A stretch of DNA of 23,984 nt from Vulcanimicrobiota bacterium (GCA_023447635.1 JAEXNA010000020.1:1-23984), one strand, 5' to 3'; positions 16,301-23,328 are shown, counted from the first letter of the stretch. Numbers and translations: made by a program. The notes: a model not told the origin generated them from the letters alone.

Positions 16301-17003
16301 TTCCGAAGATCGGTACGATGGGTGGCACGATGTCCCCTGGGACCTCCCTGGGAATGGTCTCTTTGACGTGGTGCGCCAGCAGTTCGGGGTTCATTCCGAA
16401 AAGCGGCGACTCCAGCGGTTCGAAGAAGGAGCGAACTCGAGCGATGGCGTGGTCGAGCGTGGCCGAGAGTGGCGCCTCATCGAGAGCTACCGCGACAGGC
16501 CGTCGCAAACGAGGGGCGACCCGTTCCCACACCTCGGGATCGATCTCGAGCCGATAGTCTTCCGAAGGCGGTCCGTCGTATGGGCCCAGGCGATCGGCGG
16601 AGAGCGACCAGGTGGAACAGAAGCTTCGAAAAGCGGCCTCGGCCGACTGCTCGATCGGGGCCAGGCGGTCGCGCAGAGCGGCCAGCGCCTGATGGGTCAC
16701 GAACCCCTCGGTGAACTCGGCAGGAGCGGGCAGGTCGGCGACCCGGCCCAGCCACCAGAACAGGAACGTCTCGCCTTGCGAACCCCGGCCAAACTGCTGC
16801 TGCAGAGCCGCCAGAGCCGGTGTCTCGGAGCGGGCCGGATGTTCGGAGAGAAGCAGGTCGTCGAGAGCAAAAAGCGGGGCTACCCCGGCGATGGTCGCCT
16901 CGAGCAGATGCCCCCAACAGAGGAGATCGTCGACGACCTCCCCGTCGGCCGGGGCTGCTTCGCTATGTGTTGTGACGGCCTGCCAACCCGAGGGCTCGCT
17001 CAT
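10362..17003 (-). CDS. Giant STAND-like P-loop NTPase with TPR half, 2213 aa
   Basis: I do not recognise the N-terminal ~690 residues, which look mostly helical and soluble, without signal peptide or membrane segment. An acidic, disordered linker follows (~692-743). A P-loop NTPase module comes next: GERGSGRT at 801-808 as Walker A, with Arg807 where Lys is expected; FLLLLDGFE (915-923) as Walker B; and LLITGSEFP as a sensor-like strand. A winged-helix-like part (~1025-1105) ends in LAHRSLFDMLL, a motif typical of STAND/NACHT ATPases. From ~1200 to ~2000 there are many TPR-like helical pairs (for example NARGLSLMKLGLLDEAAQDLE). STAND proteins with C-terminal repeats act as switch scaffolds in signalling, transcription control and antiphage defence. 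The ATG has GGGGG 5 bases upstream. It lies 53 bases after a DDN-type gene and 38 before leuS. A TPR regulator is the cautious reading. Confidence 0.9.
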   Translation of the reverse strand: MSEPSGWQAVTTHSEAAPADGEVVDDLLCWGHLLEATIAGVAPLFALDDLLLSEHPARSETPALAALQQQFGRGSQGETFLFWWLGRVADLPAPAEFTEGFVTHQALAALRDRLAPIEQSAEAAFRSFCSTWSLSADRLGPYDGPPSEDYRLEIDPEVWERVAPRLRRPVAVALDEAPLSATLDHAIARVRSFFEPLESPLFGMNPELLAHHVKETIPREVPGDIVPPIVPIFGNAHRSSHFSTASQLPTHLRVILRRLERSQAQEEVVTGLLATLEAIDFTLRMATGLAQGCWAAVSETEVAGSFAPSTAELISDLARAARQLRAYWDHPQAQPAIHLLYRGQEFNPFLKWAGLEAQPRLLAWMMEAEEAIREDNPARCAALSHEVSEPFVLWLGEFVLLCSSWDLTTHTRADGYLGMSLARGSVGIHAKPLVDPTRYSVWLDRSELAAVGGRLEVERAKPSPRLEPLDSRIFLVSNDPPLLSEAVAGLLKAHEQGQVLPLGRSLFQGLEYLVRLHASLAGGFLRHQFDETSLLDPMLKPGGSLQHTIYFLCYAQRVLADLDDPEATLLRSVFFTDSGQPRRITRWLGIDEGVPGPLQGLIGWSLSLMRPDATNRLDEIRDQIPHFSRLFAEFSEASRQLWSRARLRTEPGAEGAQATVCQFPSGLRVRGVPDIMVGRRGLEAPMGVVVGGAEVSDRFSHWDSDELLFDDEPDVVTSDQEGGEDSLEAPPSQESSWPSFFDDNVTPAAQWNAALKRELEVRCRELDYAGPEHRPIDLAGKLADFVTGAPTGTSTISLVRGERGSGRTLLCRTLVHPQCSPLPADFPVLYLRVDRFPETRLSTVVERLNDHIASEPSMQRLDWVPVPTETLQSLGSEVDRLSNDLADLGQYAEPLSCRLSSYLRCLKKVNGGRDFLLLLDGFETVPASLVPRVLTPGVHLLITGSEFPQRGETSPYLQQQFWDLSHEVTSRAAFASQLAGTEDDPDRQQAIFQRFHGSLLKARAYANLVENGEGYAPTPSVLEDLLVLARRLFTTKVQREGLSELLCVLGLYERPVPLRVLEGLGIDVEVANEVTSSIPSLFSFWAEPEPALGLAHRSLFDMLLDSSGQGEAMAERLARNFLEEPRRGDLMPALRWLSYSSVPADLVEQVFARPEVLDLWREELAKLWKEGLFFQRVALLDATEEPLRAAIEAGAGHLREELGWLHNARGLSLMKLGLLDEAAQDLETALEQFQIQFADGEMTMISSIGSATNRLSEAALKAQQPARAARLSDTALAVLEEGRAIADSEALRALTGMALMQKAQIALREGDFEAALQATESAFELFRELDLERHAVPMGEVGWYRAEALTGLGQVDLALRELEGTVDLLFRSGTIESGVQALLLRARLRGRAGAREAAYADLDRAVSVLRYQVFAGRIDLEPLLAYTGARRALTGVGSPEEQARSLEEFIEWGRQAIRLEGRSDLRALLAYLLLTRGQCWKDAGAFPRAVEDLRAATEQYDGLVSAVQRADVEPAWNGLRAAFAQMTALYVSLDEAPLAILVGRRALELGQRAGGESPHFESGLEVPSFPLLPAPMAEGEGAEEHLPENELYLTARLYFHLGEATRRLNQEKFATAYFEQAALGFERLLSGQPKAPAGRWEEYRVVLKYVAKSAEIHRDFSGLEHWLGKLSDLPSSVLTEFDRYSLYSWKGACLAARGDLDGALVEYRASLESLETLAEHPRYGSLRAETLLALGRVLSLAGDHAPALAHLEQASEVSQAAVFEEGEENRELLVRNTLHLAVAHLRAGERDTALEQLRILTSFRPLGGMLELEGLTDDWVAAWQQSERLPLPELAHRLSQMCELGDWLLRTPLGLWFRELVTELTTHPSFGKMAWDSERLDQVIETFLVVAFSQTAADNATPGFRGTSVSDTGELQRLLKSKYRALQREGRLVEAELALSHMLPARTSPTSGRLLLLRSEMALQRGDRGMGIVDLLRATEGRGKAKVKAHLRLAEFLLSRDLQSATSLHLRRSLFSIDDSYGDLAPMLERLGALMTGLVRAGALLDPAILEEYLRVCRQAPGRAEATPHLDGAWLRALGDYRDWPQLIDTVLSLLAYRQDQRWDGESDWRFLEEVLERTMLGAGRLNPVALKELGKLLVLGGLRDDPSTYAVRESVWGRFLNLLPALGRRDGFPLMQRLFEFASGRGVASTEGRAAEFLARLEEEKRLLAQPT

Positions 17004-17056
17004 GCCGCCCCCTTCTCCGCCAGAAGGCCGCCTCCTGGGCCGCCCTGGGCCCGGGA

Positions 17057-17557
17057 CTAGTAACGTTCCAGAAGCACGATCGGGATCTTCCGAGAGGTGG
17101 CCGCCTGGTAAACTTCATACCCGGCGTAACACTCGCAGAAGTCCGCCCACAGGTCGTCGGCCTGTCCCCCCTCGGCGTCTTGCGCCAGCACCGAAAGTCG
17201 CTGCCCCTTGATCTCGACCTCGGCCACCGAGGTGGCCTGCAGGTTCTTGTACCAGGCCGGAGCCACGGGGGAGCCCCCGTAGGAGCCGACGATGGCCAGT
17301 CGGGGATCGCGTCCGTCGGGTGAGGGGACGGGAAGGTAGCAGAGCGGAACGGTGCGTCGCTGCCCGCTCTTGCGTCCGCGGGTCGTCAGCAGCAGAACCG
17401 GAAGGTTCGAAAGACGCCCCCCGATCTGGCCGCGGGTCCATCGGAAAAGGAGGACGTGCAGGGCAGAGATAGCTCGCACCAGAGTCTTCTTGGAAATCAG
17501 GCGACGGCCCAGTTCCGCCGAGTGGCGGCTGTCCAGGGAGTGAGAGCGACGGCTCAT
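17057..17557 (-). CDS. DDN-type deazaflavin (F420)-dependent nitroreductase family protein
   Basis: Members of this split-barrel family bind F420 (or flavins/heme) and reduce quinones, nitro compounds or fatty acids. Diagnostic stretches are LPVLLLTTRGRKSGQRRTVPL, IVGSYGGSPVAPAWYKNLQA and VEIKGQRLSVLA; the N-terminal residues form an amphipathic helix typical of the membrane-associated DDN type. Length is 166 residues from the ATG at 17557. An earlier in-frame ATG at 17629 lies upstream of the -10 box at 17620-17625 and so would not be transcribed. It heads the operon that continues into the giant STAND gene. F420 use is inferred from family only; no F420 synthesis gene is in the window. Confidence 0.88.
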   Translation of the reverse strand: MSRRSHSLDSRHSAELGRRLISKKTLVRAISALHVLLFRWTRGQIGGRLSNLPVLLLTTRGRKSGQRRTVPLCYLPVPSPDGRDPRLAIVGSYGGSPVAPAWYKNLQATSVAEVEIKGQRLSVLAQDAEGGQADDLWADFCECYAGYEVYQAATSRKIPIVLLERY

Positions 17558-17579
17558 CGAAAACGCCCCGGAAACCGAG

Positions 17580-17608
17580 AGAGCGCTACCCGTTCGGGGT
17601 AACGCTCT
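17580..17608 (-). promoter_or_regulatory. Strong hairpin in the 5' leader of the DDN gene
   Basis: A 12-bp stem with one G-U pair (17580-17591 with 17597-17608) has a 5-base loop CGAAC. It starts about 5 bases after the predicted transcription start and ends 22 bases before the ATG. No T-run follows, so it is a leader structure (stabiliser or protein site) rather than a terminator. Confidence 0.6.
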
Positions 17609-17619
17609 ACTGTAGTCAC

Positions 17620-17648
17620 AGAATAGCATATAGGCATAATGAGATCAA
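17620..17648 (-). promoter_or_regulatory. Promoter of the DDN-STAND-leuS-cysS-rlmB operon
   Basis: TTGATC (17648-17643) and TATTCT (17625-17620) are separated by 17 bases. It lies in the only sizeable gap before the DDN gene and after the fumC terminator. The boxes are less close to consensus than the tRNA promoters. Confidence 0.65.
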
Positions 17649-17697
17649 GCACCTTTTTAACGGTACCCAATCCTACCTGCCGTCAACCGCTGGCTAG

Positions 17698-17718
17698 AAA
17701 AAACTATCCCCCGGATAG
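17698..17718 (-). terminator. Terminator of fumC
   Basis: The stem CTATCC/GGATAG (17704-17709 with 17713-17718) has a CCC loop and is followed on the minus strand by TTTTTT (17703-17698). The stem is short but the T-run is perfect. A 14-bp palindrome GGCGCCTAGGCGCC (17746-17759) overlaps the fumC stop codon just before it. Confidence 0.75.
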
Positions 17719-17750
17719 CCCTGAGCGGACCATCCGAGGGACAGGGGCGC

Positions 17751-19154
17751 CTAGGCGCCTTCGGGCCGGGTCATGGAGAGCGGCTCGAGAAGTTCGCCCA
17801 GCTTAGCTTCGCCCAGGTTGGTCTCGACCAGAGCGACCTCGCGGATCGACTTGCCCTCTTTGGCCGCCTGCTTGGCGATGCGAGCGGCTTCGTCGTAGCC
17901 GATCACGGGGGCCAGAGCGGTGCCCAGCATCAGCCCACGCTCGACACCGTCGGGGCCGGCGGTGGTGGCTTCCAGACCGTCGACGCAGTCGGTGGTGAAC
18001 ACCTTGACGGCAGCGCTGAGCAGGTCGATGGCACGGTTCAGGTTTTGGGCCGAAACGGGCATCATGGTGTTGAGTTCGAAGTTCGAACCGTACACGCCGT
18101 GAGCGACGGCGGTGTCGTTGCCGAACACCTGAGCGACCACCATCAGCAGCGCTTCACACATCACCGGGTTGACCTTGCCGGGCATGATCGACGAACCAGG
18201 CTGCACGGCGGGCAGAGCCAGTTCGGCCAGCCCCGCGCGAGGGCCGCAGCCCATGAAACGAATGTCGTTGGCGATTTTGTACAGGGAGGCCGCCACGGTG
18301 CGCAGGCAGCCCGAGGCGCTGATCACGGCGTCGATGTTATTCTGGCCGCAGAAGTGGTTGTCGGTCTCCCGCATCTCGACGCCCAGCTCTTTGCTCATCC
18401 GGGCGATGGTCTTAGAGGGGAAGTCCTGATGGGTGTTCACACCGGTGCCCACAGCGGTTCCGCCCAGGGGCAGTTCGGCCAGTTCCGAGATGGCAAAGTC
18501 CAGGCGCTTCTGGGCCCGGCTCATCTGTCCGGCGAAACCGTGGAACACCTGGCCCAGGGTGATCGGGGTAGCGTCCTGCAAGTGGGTACGACCGGTTTTC
18601 ACGATGGCGTCGAACTCTTTGGCCTTGGCGGCCAGGCTCTTCTCCAGGGCGGCCAGGGCCGGCTTCAGGTCATGAGCGATACCCAGCAGAGCGCTGACCT
18701 GCATGGAGGTGGGGATGGTGTCGTTGGACGACTGGCCCCGGTTGACGTCGTCGTTGGGGTGCACGGCCTTGCTGCCGCGGGCGTTGCCCAGGATCTCACC
18801 GGCGCGGTTGGCGATCACTTCGTTGGCGTTGGTGTTGGTCGAGGTGCCGGACCCGGTCTGGAAGACGTCGACGACAAACTCGGCGTCCCACTGGCCGGAA
18901 GCGACTTCGTTAGCGGCCTGAGCTACCGCTTCTGCCTTCTTGGCGTCGATGAAACCCAGTTCGGCATTGGCCTGAGCGGCGCAACCTTTCAGGGTGCCCA
19001 GGGCCAGGATGAAGCGGCGCGAAAGCCCTTCTCCACTGATGGGGAAGTTGCGCACGGCGCGGGCCGTGCTGGCGCCGTACAGGGCGTCGGCGGGGACTTC
19101 CATCTCTCCCATCGAATCTTTTTCGATACGGGTGTTGCTGGTTTTCGTGGTCAT
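17751..19154 (-). CDS. fumC: Class II fumarate hydratase
   Basis: This enzyme hydrates fumarate to L-malate in the TCA cycle as a cytosolic homotetramer. The 467-residue protein carries GSGTSTNTNANEV, the catalytic His191 in TGRTHLQDATP, and the superfamily signature GSSIMPGKVNP at 320-330 with the catalytic serine loop. Length and N-terminal RIEKDSMGEMEVP match FumC rather than aspartase. GAGGAG lies about 11 bases before the ATG, a long but usable spacing. It is transcribed divergently from the GNAT gene across 96 bases and ends in its own terminator, so it is probably monocistronic. I saw no clear promoter. Confidence 0.97.
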   Translation of the reverse strand: MTTKTSNTRIEKDSMGEMEVPADALYGASTARAVRNFPISGEGLSRRFILALGTLKGCAAQANAELGFIDAKKAEAVAQAANEVASGQWDAEFVVDVFQTGSGTSTNTNANEVIANRAGEILGNARGSKAVHPNDDVNRGQSSNDTIPTSMQVSALLGIAHDLKPALAALEKSLAAKAKEFDAIVKTGRTHLQDATPITLGQVFHGFAGQMSRAQKRLDFAISELAELPLGGTAVGTGVNTHQDFPSKTIARMSKELGVEMRETDNHFCGQNNIDAVISASGCLRTVAASLYKIANDIRFMGCGPRAGLAELALPAVQPGSSIMPGKVNPVMCEALLMVVAQVFGNDTAVAHGVYGSNFELNTMMPVSAQNLNRAIDLLSAAVKVFTTDCVDGLEATTAGPDGVERGLMLGTALAPVIGYDEAARIAKQAAKEGKSIREVALVETNLGEAKLGELLEPLSMTRPEGA

Positions 19155-19250
19155 AGAACTTTGGTCTCCTCTCGATCCGCTCGTTTTCGTAGCTGCTGCG
19201 GACCGGATTTCTGGCGCCGCCTTCGCGTCCGAAGAAAGGTCTCCTCGCCA

Positions 19251-20144
19251 GTGACTGGCTCTTTGGAAAACTCCCTGGAACGGGTTTCGGCCCTGGTCGC
19301 ATTTTGGAACCGTTGCGCTCCTCTCCCCTTTCGCATGGATGAGCGTTTGATGAGGCAGTATCTCCTCCGCTCGGGCACCGTCTTACTGGTCCACGGCGAG
19401 CCGTGGCGGGGGGTCCTGTGGGGGCGGAGGGGCGACCTGGGTACCACCCTTGACGCTCTGCTGGTGCTCCCTGGCGAGCGGCGTCAGGGGGTCGGCTCGA
19501 GGCTTCTTCAGAGCTTCCGGAAGGAGGTGGAGGGGACCCCGTGGCGGTTTGGAGGGGGCGACCATCACTTCGTCCCCGGCCTGCCGGAGAGCCTCGCTGA
19601 ATTCCACGGCTTCTTCTCCTCGCATGGATTGGTGGCGGACTGGCATGCTCACGATCTGCTCTGGGAGGCGCCCTCTCCGGGGCTTTCTCGTTGGGATGAG
19701 ACGACCTATCGCCTGGTGACCGTCGAAGAGGCGCAGGGCCTGAGCTCACTGCTTAGCCACTTCGGGAGGAGATGGCAAGTCGACACCGCGAGCCGACTTC
19801 AAGCCCTGCGGGACGGCAGCGAAGAAGAGATGATGGGGGCCTACCATCAGGGGCGTCTGGTCGGCTTCTGCCACATCTGGAGCGAGCGCTCGCGGGGGCT
19901 GGGACCTTCGACCTTCTGGCTGGACCGAAGCCGGCCCGGCTGGGGGGGAGTGGGGCCGCTGGGCGTTCACCCCGACTGCCGCGGCCTGGGCCTGGGAGCC
20001 GGCGTGGTCGAGTCGTCGATGGCCTACCTGAGAAAGGTCGGGACCCAGCGCATCGGGGTCGACTGGACGGGGCTTCCCGAGTTCTACCAGCGCTGCGGAT
20101 TCCGGCCCTGGCTCAGCTATCGCGGCTACCACCCCGAGGGCTGA
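19251..20144 (+). CDS. Double-GNAT domain N-acetyltransferase
   Basis: Two GNAT folds are visible. The N-terminal one has LLVLPGERRQGVGSRLL (about residues 68-86), the acetyl-CoA-binding motif. The C-terminal one has LGVHPDCRGLGLGAGVVE and ends in the EFYQRCGFRPW beta-alpha motif. The substrate is unknown; amino, peptide and aminoglycoside acceptors all occur in such families. I chose the GTG at 19251 because AAAGGT lies 10 bases upstream and it includes the LVAFWNRCAPLP stretch that commonly opens this type of GNAT. The first ATG (19335) would cut that off and has no ribosome site. The length is then 297 residues. It is followed by ggt after 54 bases. Confidence 0.85.
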   Translation: MTGSLENSLERVSALVAFWNRCAPLPFRMDERLMRQYLLRSGTVLLVHGEPWRGVLWGRRGDLGTTLDALLVLPGERRQGVGSRLLQSFRKEVEGTPWRFGGGDHHFVPGLPESLAEFHGFFSSHGLVADWHAHDLLWEAPSPGLSRWDETTYRLVTVEEAQGLSSLLSHFGRRWQVDTASRLQALRDGSEEEMMGAYHQGRLVGFCHIWSERSRGLGPSTFWLDRSRPGWGGVGPLGVHPDCRGLGLGAGVVESSMAYLRKVGTQRIGVDWTGLPEFYQRCGFRPWLSYRGYHPEG

Positions 20145-20198
20145 TCGTTCGCGCCATCCCGGGAAGGATCGCGCCGTTCGTCCCGAAGGCCACCCACC

Positions 20199-21965
20199 GT
20201 GAGTATTCCAAAGCGCTTTACCGCCTCGCTGATGGCGGCCTTGACCCTGGCATCGCTCTCTCTGGCTCAGCCCGCCTCCTCCCCTCCCCCCTCGGCTCCG
20301 GCCTCCCCGGCCCCTTCGGCCTACGGAGAGCCGAGCAGCGTCCTGCTCGAGGGCGACCAGCATCAGCCGGTGCGCTTCGAGAAGGCCATGGTCACGACCG
20401 GAGAAGAGATCTCGGCCGAGGTCGGCAAGGCGATTTTGCGCCAGGGCGGCAACGCCGTTGACGCGGCCATTGCGGTGGCTTTCGCGGAAGCGGTGACGCT
20501 GCCCCGAGCCGGCAACATCGGAGGGGGCGGCTTTGCTCTGATTCGGGACACCGACAACCAGATCTACGCCCTGGACTTCCGCGAGGCCGCCCCTCGAGCG
20601 CTGTTCCGGGGGTTCTACGCCGCCCCTGGCCACTCTTCGACCAAAGGGCCCACGGCGGCCGGCGTACCGGGCACGGTGGCAGGAATGTGGGCGATGCACC
20701 AGCGCTTCGGAAAGCTGCCCTGGGCCGACCTGGTAGCCCCGGCCGTGAAGCTGGCCTCGGACGGCTTCGACATCTCGGCCTACGAAGCGGACGGGATCAC
20801 CGCCCGCCGGGAAAGTTTCCAGGCTTACCCCTCGACCTCGTCCATCTTTCTGCCCGCCGGGCAGCCGCCCATGCCGGGTCAGCCGTTCGTGCAGAGCGAC
20901 CTGGGTAAAACGCTGGCCAGGATCGCCAAGGACGGGAAAGACGATTTCTACCAGGGCGAGACGGCGCGTCTGTTGGCCCAGGCGATGAAGGAGTCGGGCG
21001 GGGTCATGACGGCTCAGGACCTGGCTGACTATAAGGCGGTCTGGCGCAAGCCGCTGGAAACCAAATTCCGAGGCTACAGAGTGGCCTCTATGCCGCCGCC
21101 TTCCTCGGGGGGCGTGCATCTGCTGCAGATGCTGGAGATGGTCGAGGATTGGCCGACCGTAGCCTTCGACCGCAACAGCGCCAAAGACATCCATATGCTG
21201 ACCGAGGTGATGCGACTGGCTTACGCCGACCGAGCCCGCTACCTGGGCGACCCCGACTTTGTCGAGGTGCCGCTCGAGCGTCTGCTCTCCCCGGCCTATC
21301 TCGAAGAGCGGGAGAAGCTGATCGACCCCGAGCGAGCAGGCGACAGTAAAAAGCTAGCGCCCGAACTGCTGGGCCAGCCGGCCGAATCCTTCGACACCAC
21401 GCATTTCAACGTGGTCGACGAGCGAGGTATGGCGGTGAGTCTGACTTACACCCTGAACTTCTCCTTTGGCTCGGACTACGTGGCCCAGGGGACGGGGATC
21501 CTGATGAACAACGAGATGGACGACTTCAACGTCAGCCCGGGTAAGCCGAACTCGTACGGTCTGGTCGCGGGCGAGGCGAACTCGGTGGCGGCCGGAAAGC
21601 GGCCCGTCTCCTCGATGACACCGACGATCATTACCAAAGACGGCCAACTGGTCGCCAGCGTCGGCGCTCCCGGCGGCTCGCGCATCATCACCGGCGTCTT
21701 CGAGTGGATCCTGAACTATCTGGCCTACGGCTTCAACCCCCAGACATCGGCTTCGCTGCCCCGGACCCATCATCAGTGGCAGCCCGACGCGCTGGGGTTC
21801 GAGGTGGGCATCTCGGCCGACACCCGGGCCCTGTTGGAAGCCAAAGGGCACAAGCTCGAGAAGGTCAACGCGGTGGCTCATGTGCTGGCTATCGTGCGCC
21901 AGCCGGACGGCCACCTGGAAGCTGGCCTGGACCCGCGTCGCCCGGCCTTCGCAGAGGGATACTAA
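20199..21965 (+). CDS. ggt: Gamma-glutamyltransferase, secreted
   Basis: This exported Ntn hydrolase cleaves the gamma-glutamyl bond of glutathione and related compounds, or transfers the group to amino acids. The 588-residue precursor has a signal peptide (about 1-23, ending SLSLA), the large subunit with GGNAVDAAIAVAFAEAV and GNIGGGGFALI, and the self-cleavage site at FDTTHFNVVD, giving Thr400 as the predicted nucleophile and N-terminus of the small subunit. The PVSSMTPTI and GAPGGSRIIT loops of the active site follow. The start is GTG at 20199, which gives a clean signal peptide. The CinA-type gene begins 3 bases after its stop. Confidence 0.97.
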   Translation: MSIPKRFTASLMAALTLASLSLAQPASSPPPSAPASPAPSAYGEPSSVLLEGDQHQPVRFEKAMVTTGEEISAEVGKAILRQGGNAVDAAIAVAFAEAVTLPRAGNIGGGGFALIRDTDNQIYALDFREAAPRALFRGFYAAPGHSSTKGPTAAGVPGTVAGMWAMHQRFGKLPWADLVAPAVKLASDGFDISAYEADGITARRESFQAYPSTSSIFLPAGQPPMPGQPFVQSDLGKTLARIAKDGKDDFYQGETARLLAQAMKESGGVMTAQDLADYKAVWRKPLETKFRGYRVASMPPPSSGGVHLLQMLEMVEDWPTVAFDRNSAKDIHMLTEVMRLAYADRARYLGDPDFVEVPLERLLSPAYLEEREKLIDPERAGDSKKLAPELLGQPAESFDTTHFNVVDERGMAVSLTYTLNFSFGSDYVAQGTGILMNNEMDDFNVSPGKPNSYGLVAGEANSVAAGKRPVSSMTPTIITKDGQLVASVGAPGGSRIITGVFEWILNYLAYGFNPQTSASLPRTHHQWQPDALGFEVGISADTRALLEAKGHKLEKVNAVAHVLAIVRQPDGHLEAGLDPRRPAFAEGY

Positions 21966-21968
21966 GCG

Positions 21969-22748
21969 GTGTCCGGAACCTCCCAGGCCATGAGCGAGAC
22001 GGAGCAAAAGGACAAACCGATCACGGCGGCGCTGGTGATCATCGGCAACGAAATTCTCTCGGGGAAAGTCGAAGAGGCCAACGGGCGATTCCTGGCCCAA
22101 CAGCTCTTCGAATTAGGTTGGCACCTGCTCGAGGTCGCGGTGGTGCCGGACACGCGGGAGGCGGTGATTTCCACCGTCCGTCGCCTGGCGGCGAGTTTCG
22201 ACCACGTCTTCACCTCGGGCGGGGTCGGCCCCACGCACGACGACATCACTCTGGCGGCGGTGGCCGAAGCCATGGAGCGCCCGCTGGTCGTTTCGCCGGT
22301 TCTCGAGCTGCTGCTGCGCAAATTTTACGGTGTCGAACTGCTGACCCCGTCGCAGCAGCGGCTGGCGCTGGTCCCAGAGGGCGCTGTGCTGCACTACGGA
22401 GAGAGCTCACAGTACCCGCAGATGATGATCGAGAACGTCTATCCGCTGCCCGGTATCCCTGATCTGTTCCGGAAAAAGTTTCTCGAACTCAAAGAGCTGT
22501 GGCCGCCCGCCGCGCCGATCGGCCGACGCTCCCTGCAGCTGATCGCTATGGAGACGGACCTGGCGGAACTGTTGACGACCGTCGCCAACGACCACCCGGC
22601 TGTCCAGCTAGGTTCTTACCCTACCCTGAAAGAGGGTCAGTGGCATCTGGAGCTAGTGCTAGAGTCGTCCCGCCCGGAAGAGCTGGAAAAGGCGCTGGCG
22701 GTCCTGGTTCGCGAGCTGGGCGTCGAGCCCCAGCCTCTGCCGAGCTGA
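21969..22748 (+). CDS. CinA N-terminal domain (molybdopterin-binding, COG1058) protein
   Basis: The 259-residue protein matches the MoaB/MogA-like nucleotide-binding fold at the N-terminus of CinA: GNEILSGKVEEANGRFLAQQL (about 26-46), VVPDTREAV, FTSGGVGPTHDDIT and YPLPGIPDLF. The C-terminal PncC nicotinamide-nucleotide amidase domain of full CinA is absent. Stand-alone members include the MPTb part of eukaryotic FAD synthase and have been linked to hydrolysis of nucleotide pyrophosphates. The start is a GTG 3 bases after ggt; the ATG at 21990 (AGG 4 bases upstream) is also possible and would remove 7 residues. Coupling to ggt is translational at least. Confidence 0.9.
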   Translation: MSGTSQAMSETEQKDKPITAALVIIGNEILSGKVEEANGRFLAQQLFELGWHLLEVAVVPDTREAVISTVRRLAASFDHVFTSGGVGPTHDDITLAAVAEAMERPLVVSPVLELLLRKFYGVELLTPSQQRLALVPEGAVLHYGESSQYPQMMIENVYPLPGIPDLFRKKFLELKELWPPAAPIGRRSLQLIAMETDLAELLTTVANDHPAVQLGSYPTLKEGQWHLELVLESSRPEELEKALAVLVRELGVEPQPLPS

Positions 22749-22774
22749 CGACCTCTTCGGGCGGGCCGCAAAGG

Positions 22775-22803
22775 TTGCGGATCGCCGGGAAGTCGTGTAG
22801 AAA
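22775..22803 (+). promoter_or_regulatory. Possible promoter of the small secreted protein
   Basis: TTGCGG and TAGAAA are separated by 17 bases, about 73 bases before the ATG at 22876. The boxes are only partly consensus. The 127-base gap and the dedicated terminator downstream suggest a separate transcript. Confidence 0.4.
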
Positions 22804-22875
22804 AGGCACAACACGGGCGAGCAACTTTGCCCCGCTACAGCGGTTACGCCCCCCAATGGGAAAGAGGTTTGTTCT

Positions 22876-23328
22876 ATGAAAAGTTCCTTATTTTCGGCAC
22901 GAAAGCTGGCTCCGGTACTTCTGGCCGTCTGCTTCGTGCTGTCCGCCCTGGTGGCGGTTCAGGCTGACGACAAGGAGTTCAGCGGAGAGCATCCGCTGCG
23001 CGTCCTCAAGGCCCGCGCGCAGCGCGACAACGTGCGTGGCAGCGCGGCGGTGTCGGCCCGTGGAAACCTGACCATCTGGCTGCAAAACTACACCTCGGTC
23101 ATTGTTGACGGCGTCAACATCGAAGTCGAGCTGTACAACAAGAACCGTCGCAAGGTAGAAACGCTCAAGCGCACCATCGAGAAGATGGAGCCGGGCGAAA
23201 AGAAGGTGATCACCTTCCGCTGGGACGTGGTTGCCGAAGACGAAGTGAACCCCCGCTTCTTCATCGAGTATAACTCTCGCGGCAATCAGAAAGCCCGCTT
23301 CGAAGGCGACACCCCGAGCTGGCAGTAA
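22876..23328 (+). CDS. Small secreted protein of unknown function
   Basis: I do not recognise the family. The 150-residue protein starts with a textbook signal peptide (residues 1-30, cut predicted after AVQA). The mature part has alternating short strands: SAAVSARGNLTIWLQNYTSV, then GVNIEVELYNKNRRKVETLK, and KKVITFRWDVV. This looks like an immunoglobulin-like or FxLYD-like beta sandwich, as in proteins that bind cell-surface or envelope partners. AGAGGT lies 8 bases before the ATG. It is monocistronic, with a strong terminator 20 bases after the stop. Export is seen in the sequence; the fold is inference. Confidence 0.85.
   Translation: MKSSLFSARKLAPVLLAVCFVLSALVAVQADDKEFSGEHPLRVLKARAQRDNVRGSAAVSARGNLTIWLQNYTSVIVDGVNIEVELYNKNRRKVETLKRTIEKMEPGEKKVITFRWDVVAEDEVNPRFFIEYNSRGNQKARFEGDTPSWQ

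Noticed and set aside
18045..19250. N-terminal part of a 699-codon plus-strand frame that runs into the GNAT gene
   Set aside because: The part before 19251 is antisense to fumC; only the GNAT part downstream is a gene.
19746..21194. Minus-strand open frame of 482 codons
   Set aside because: It is antisense to the GNAT and ggt genes and has a shadow-type composition.
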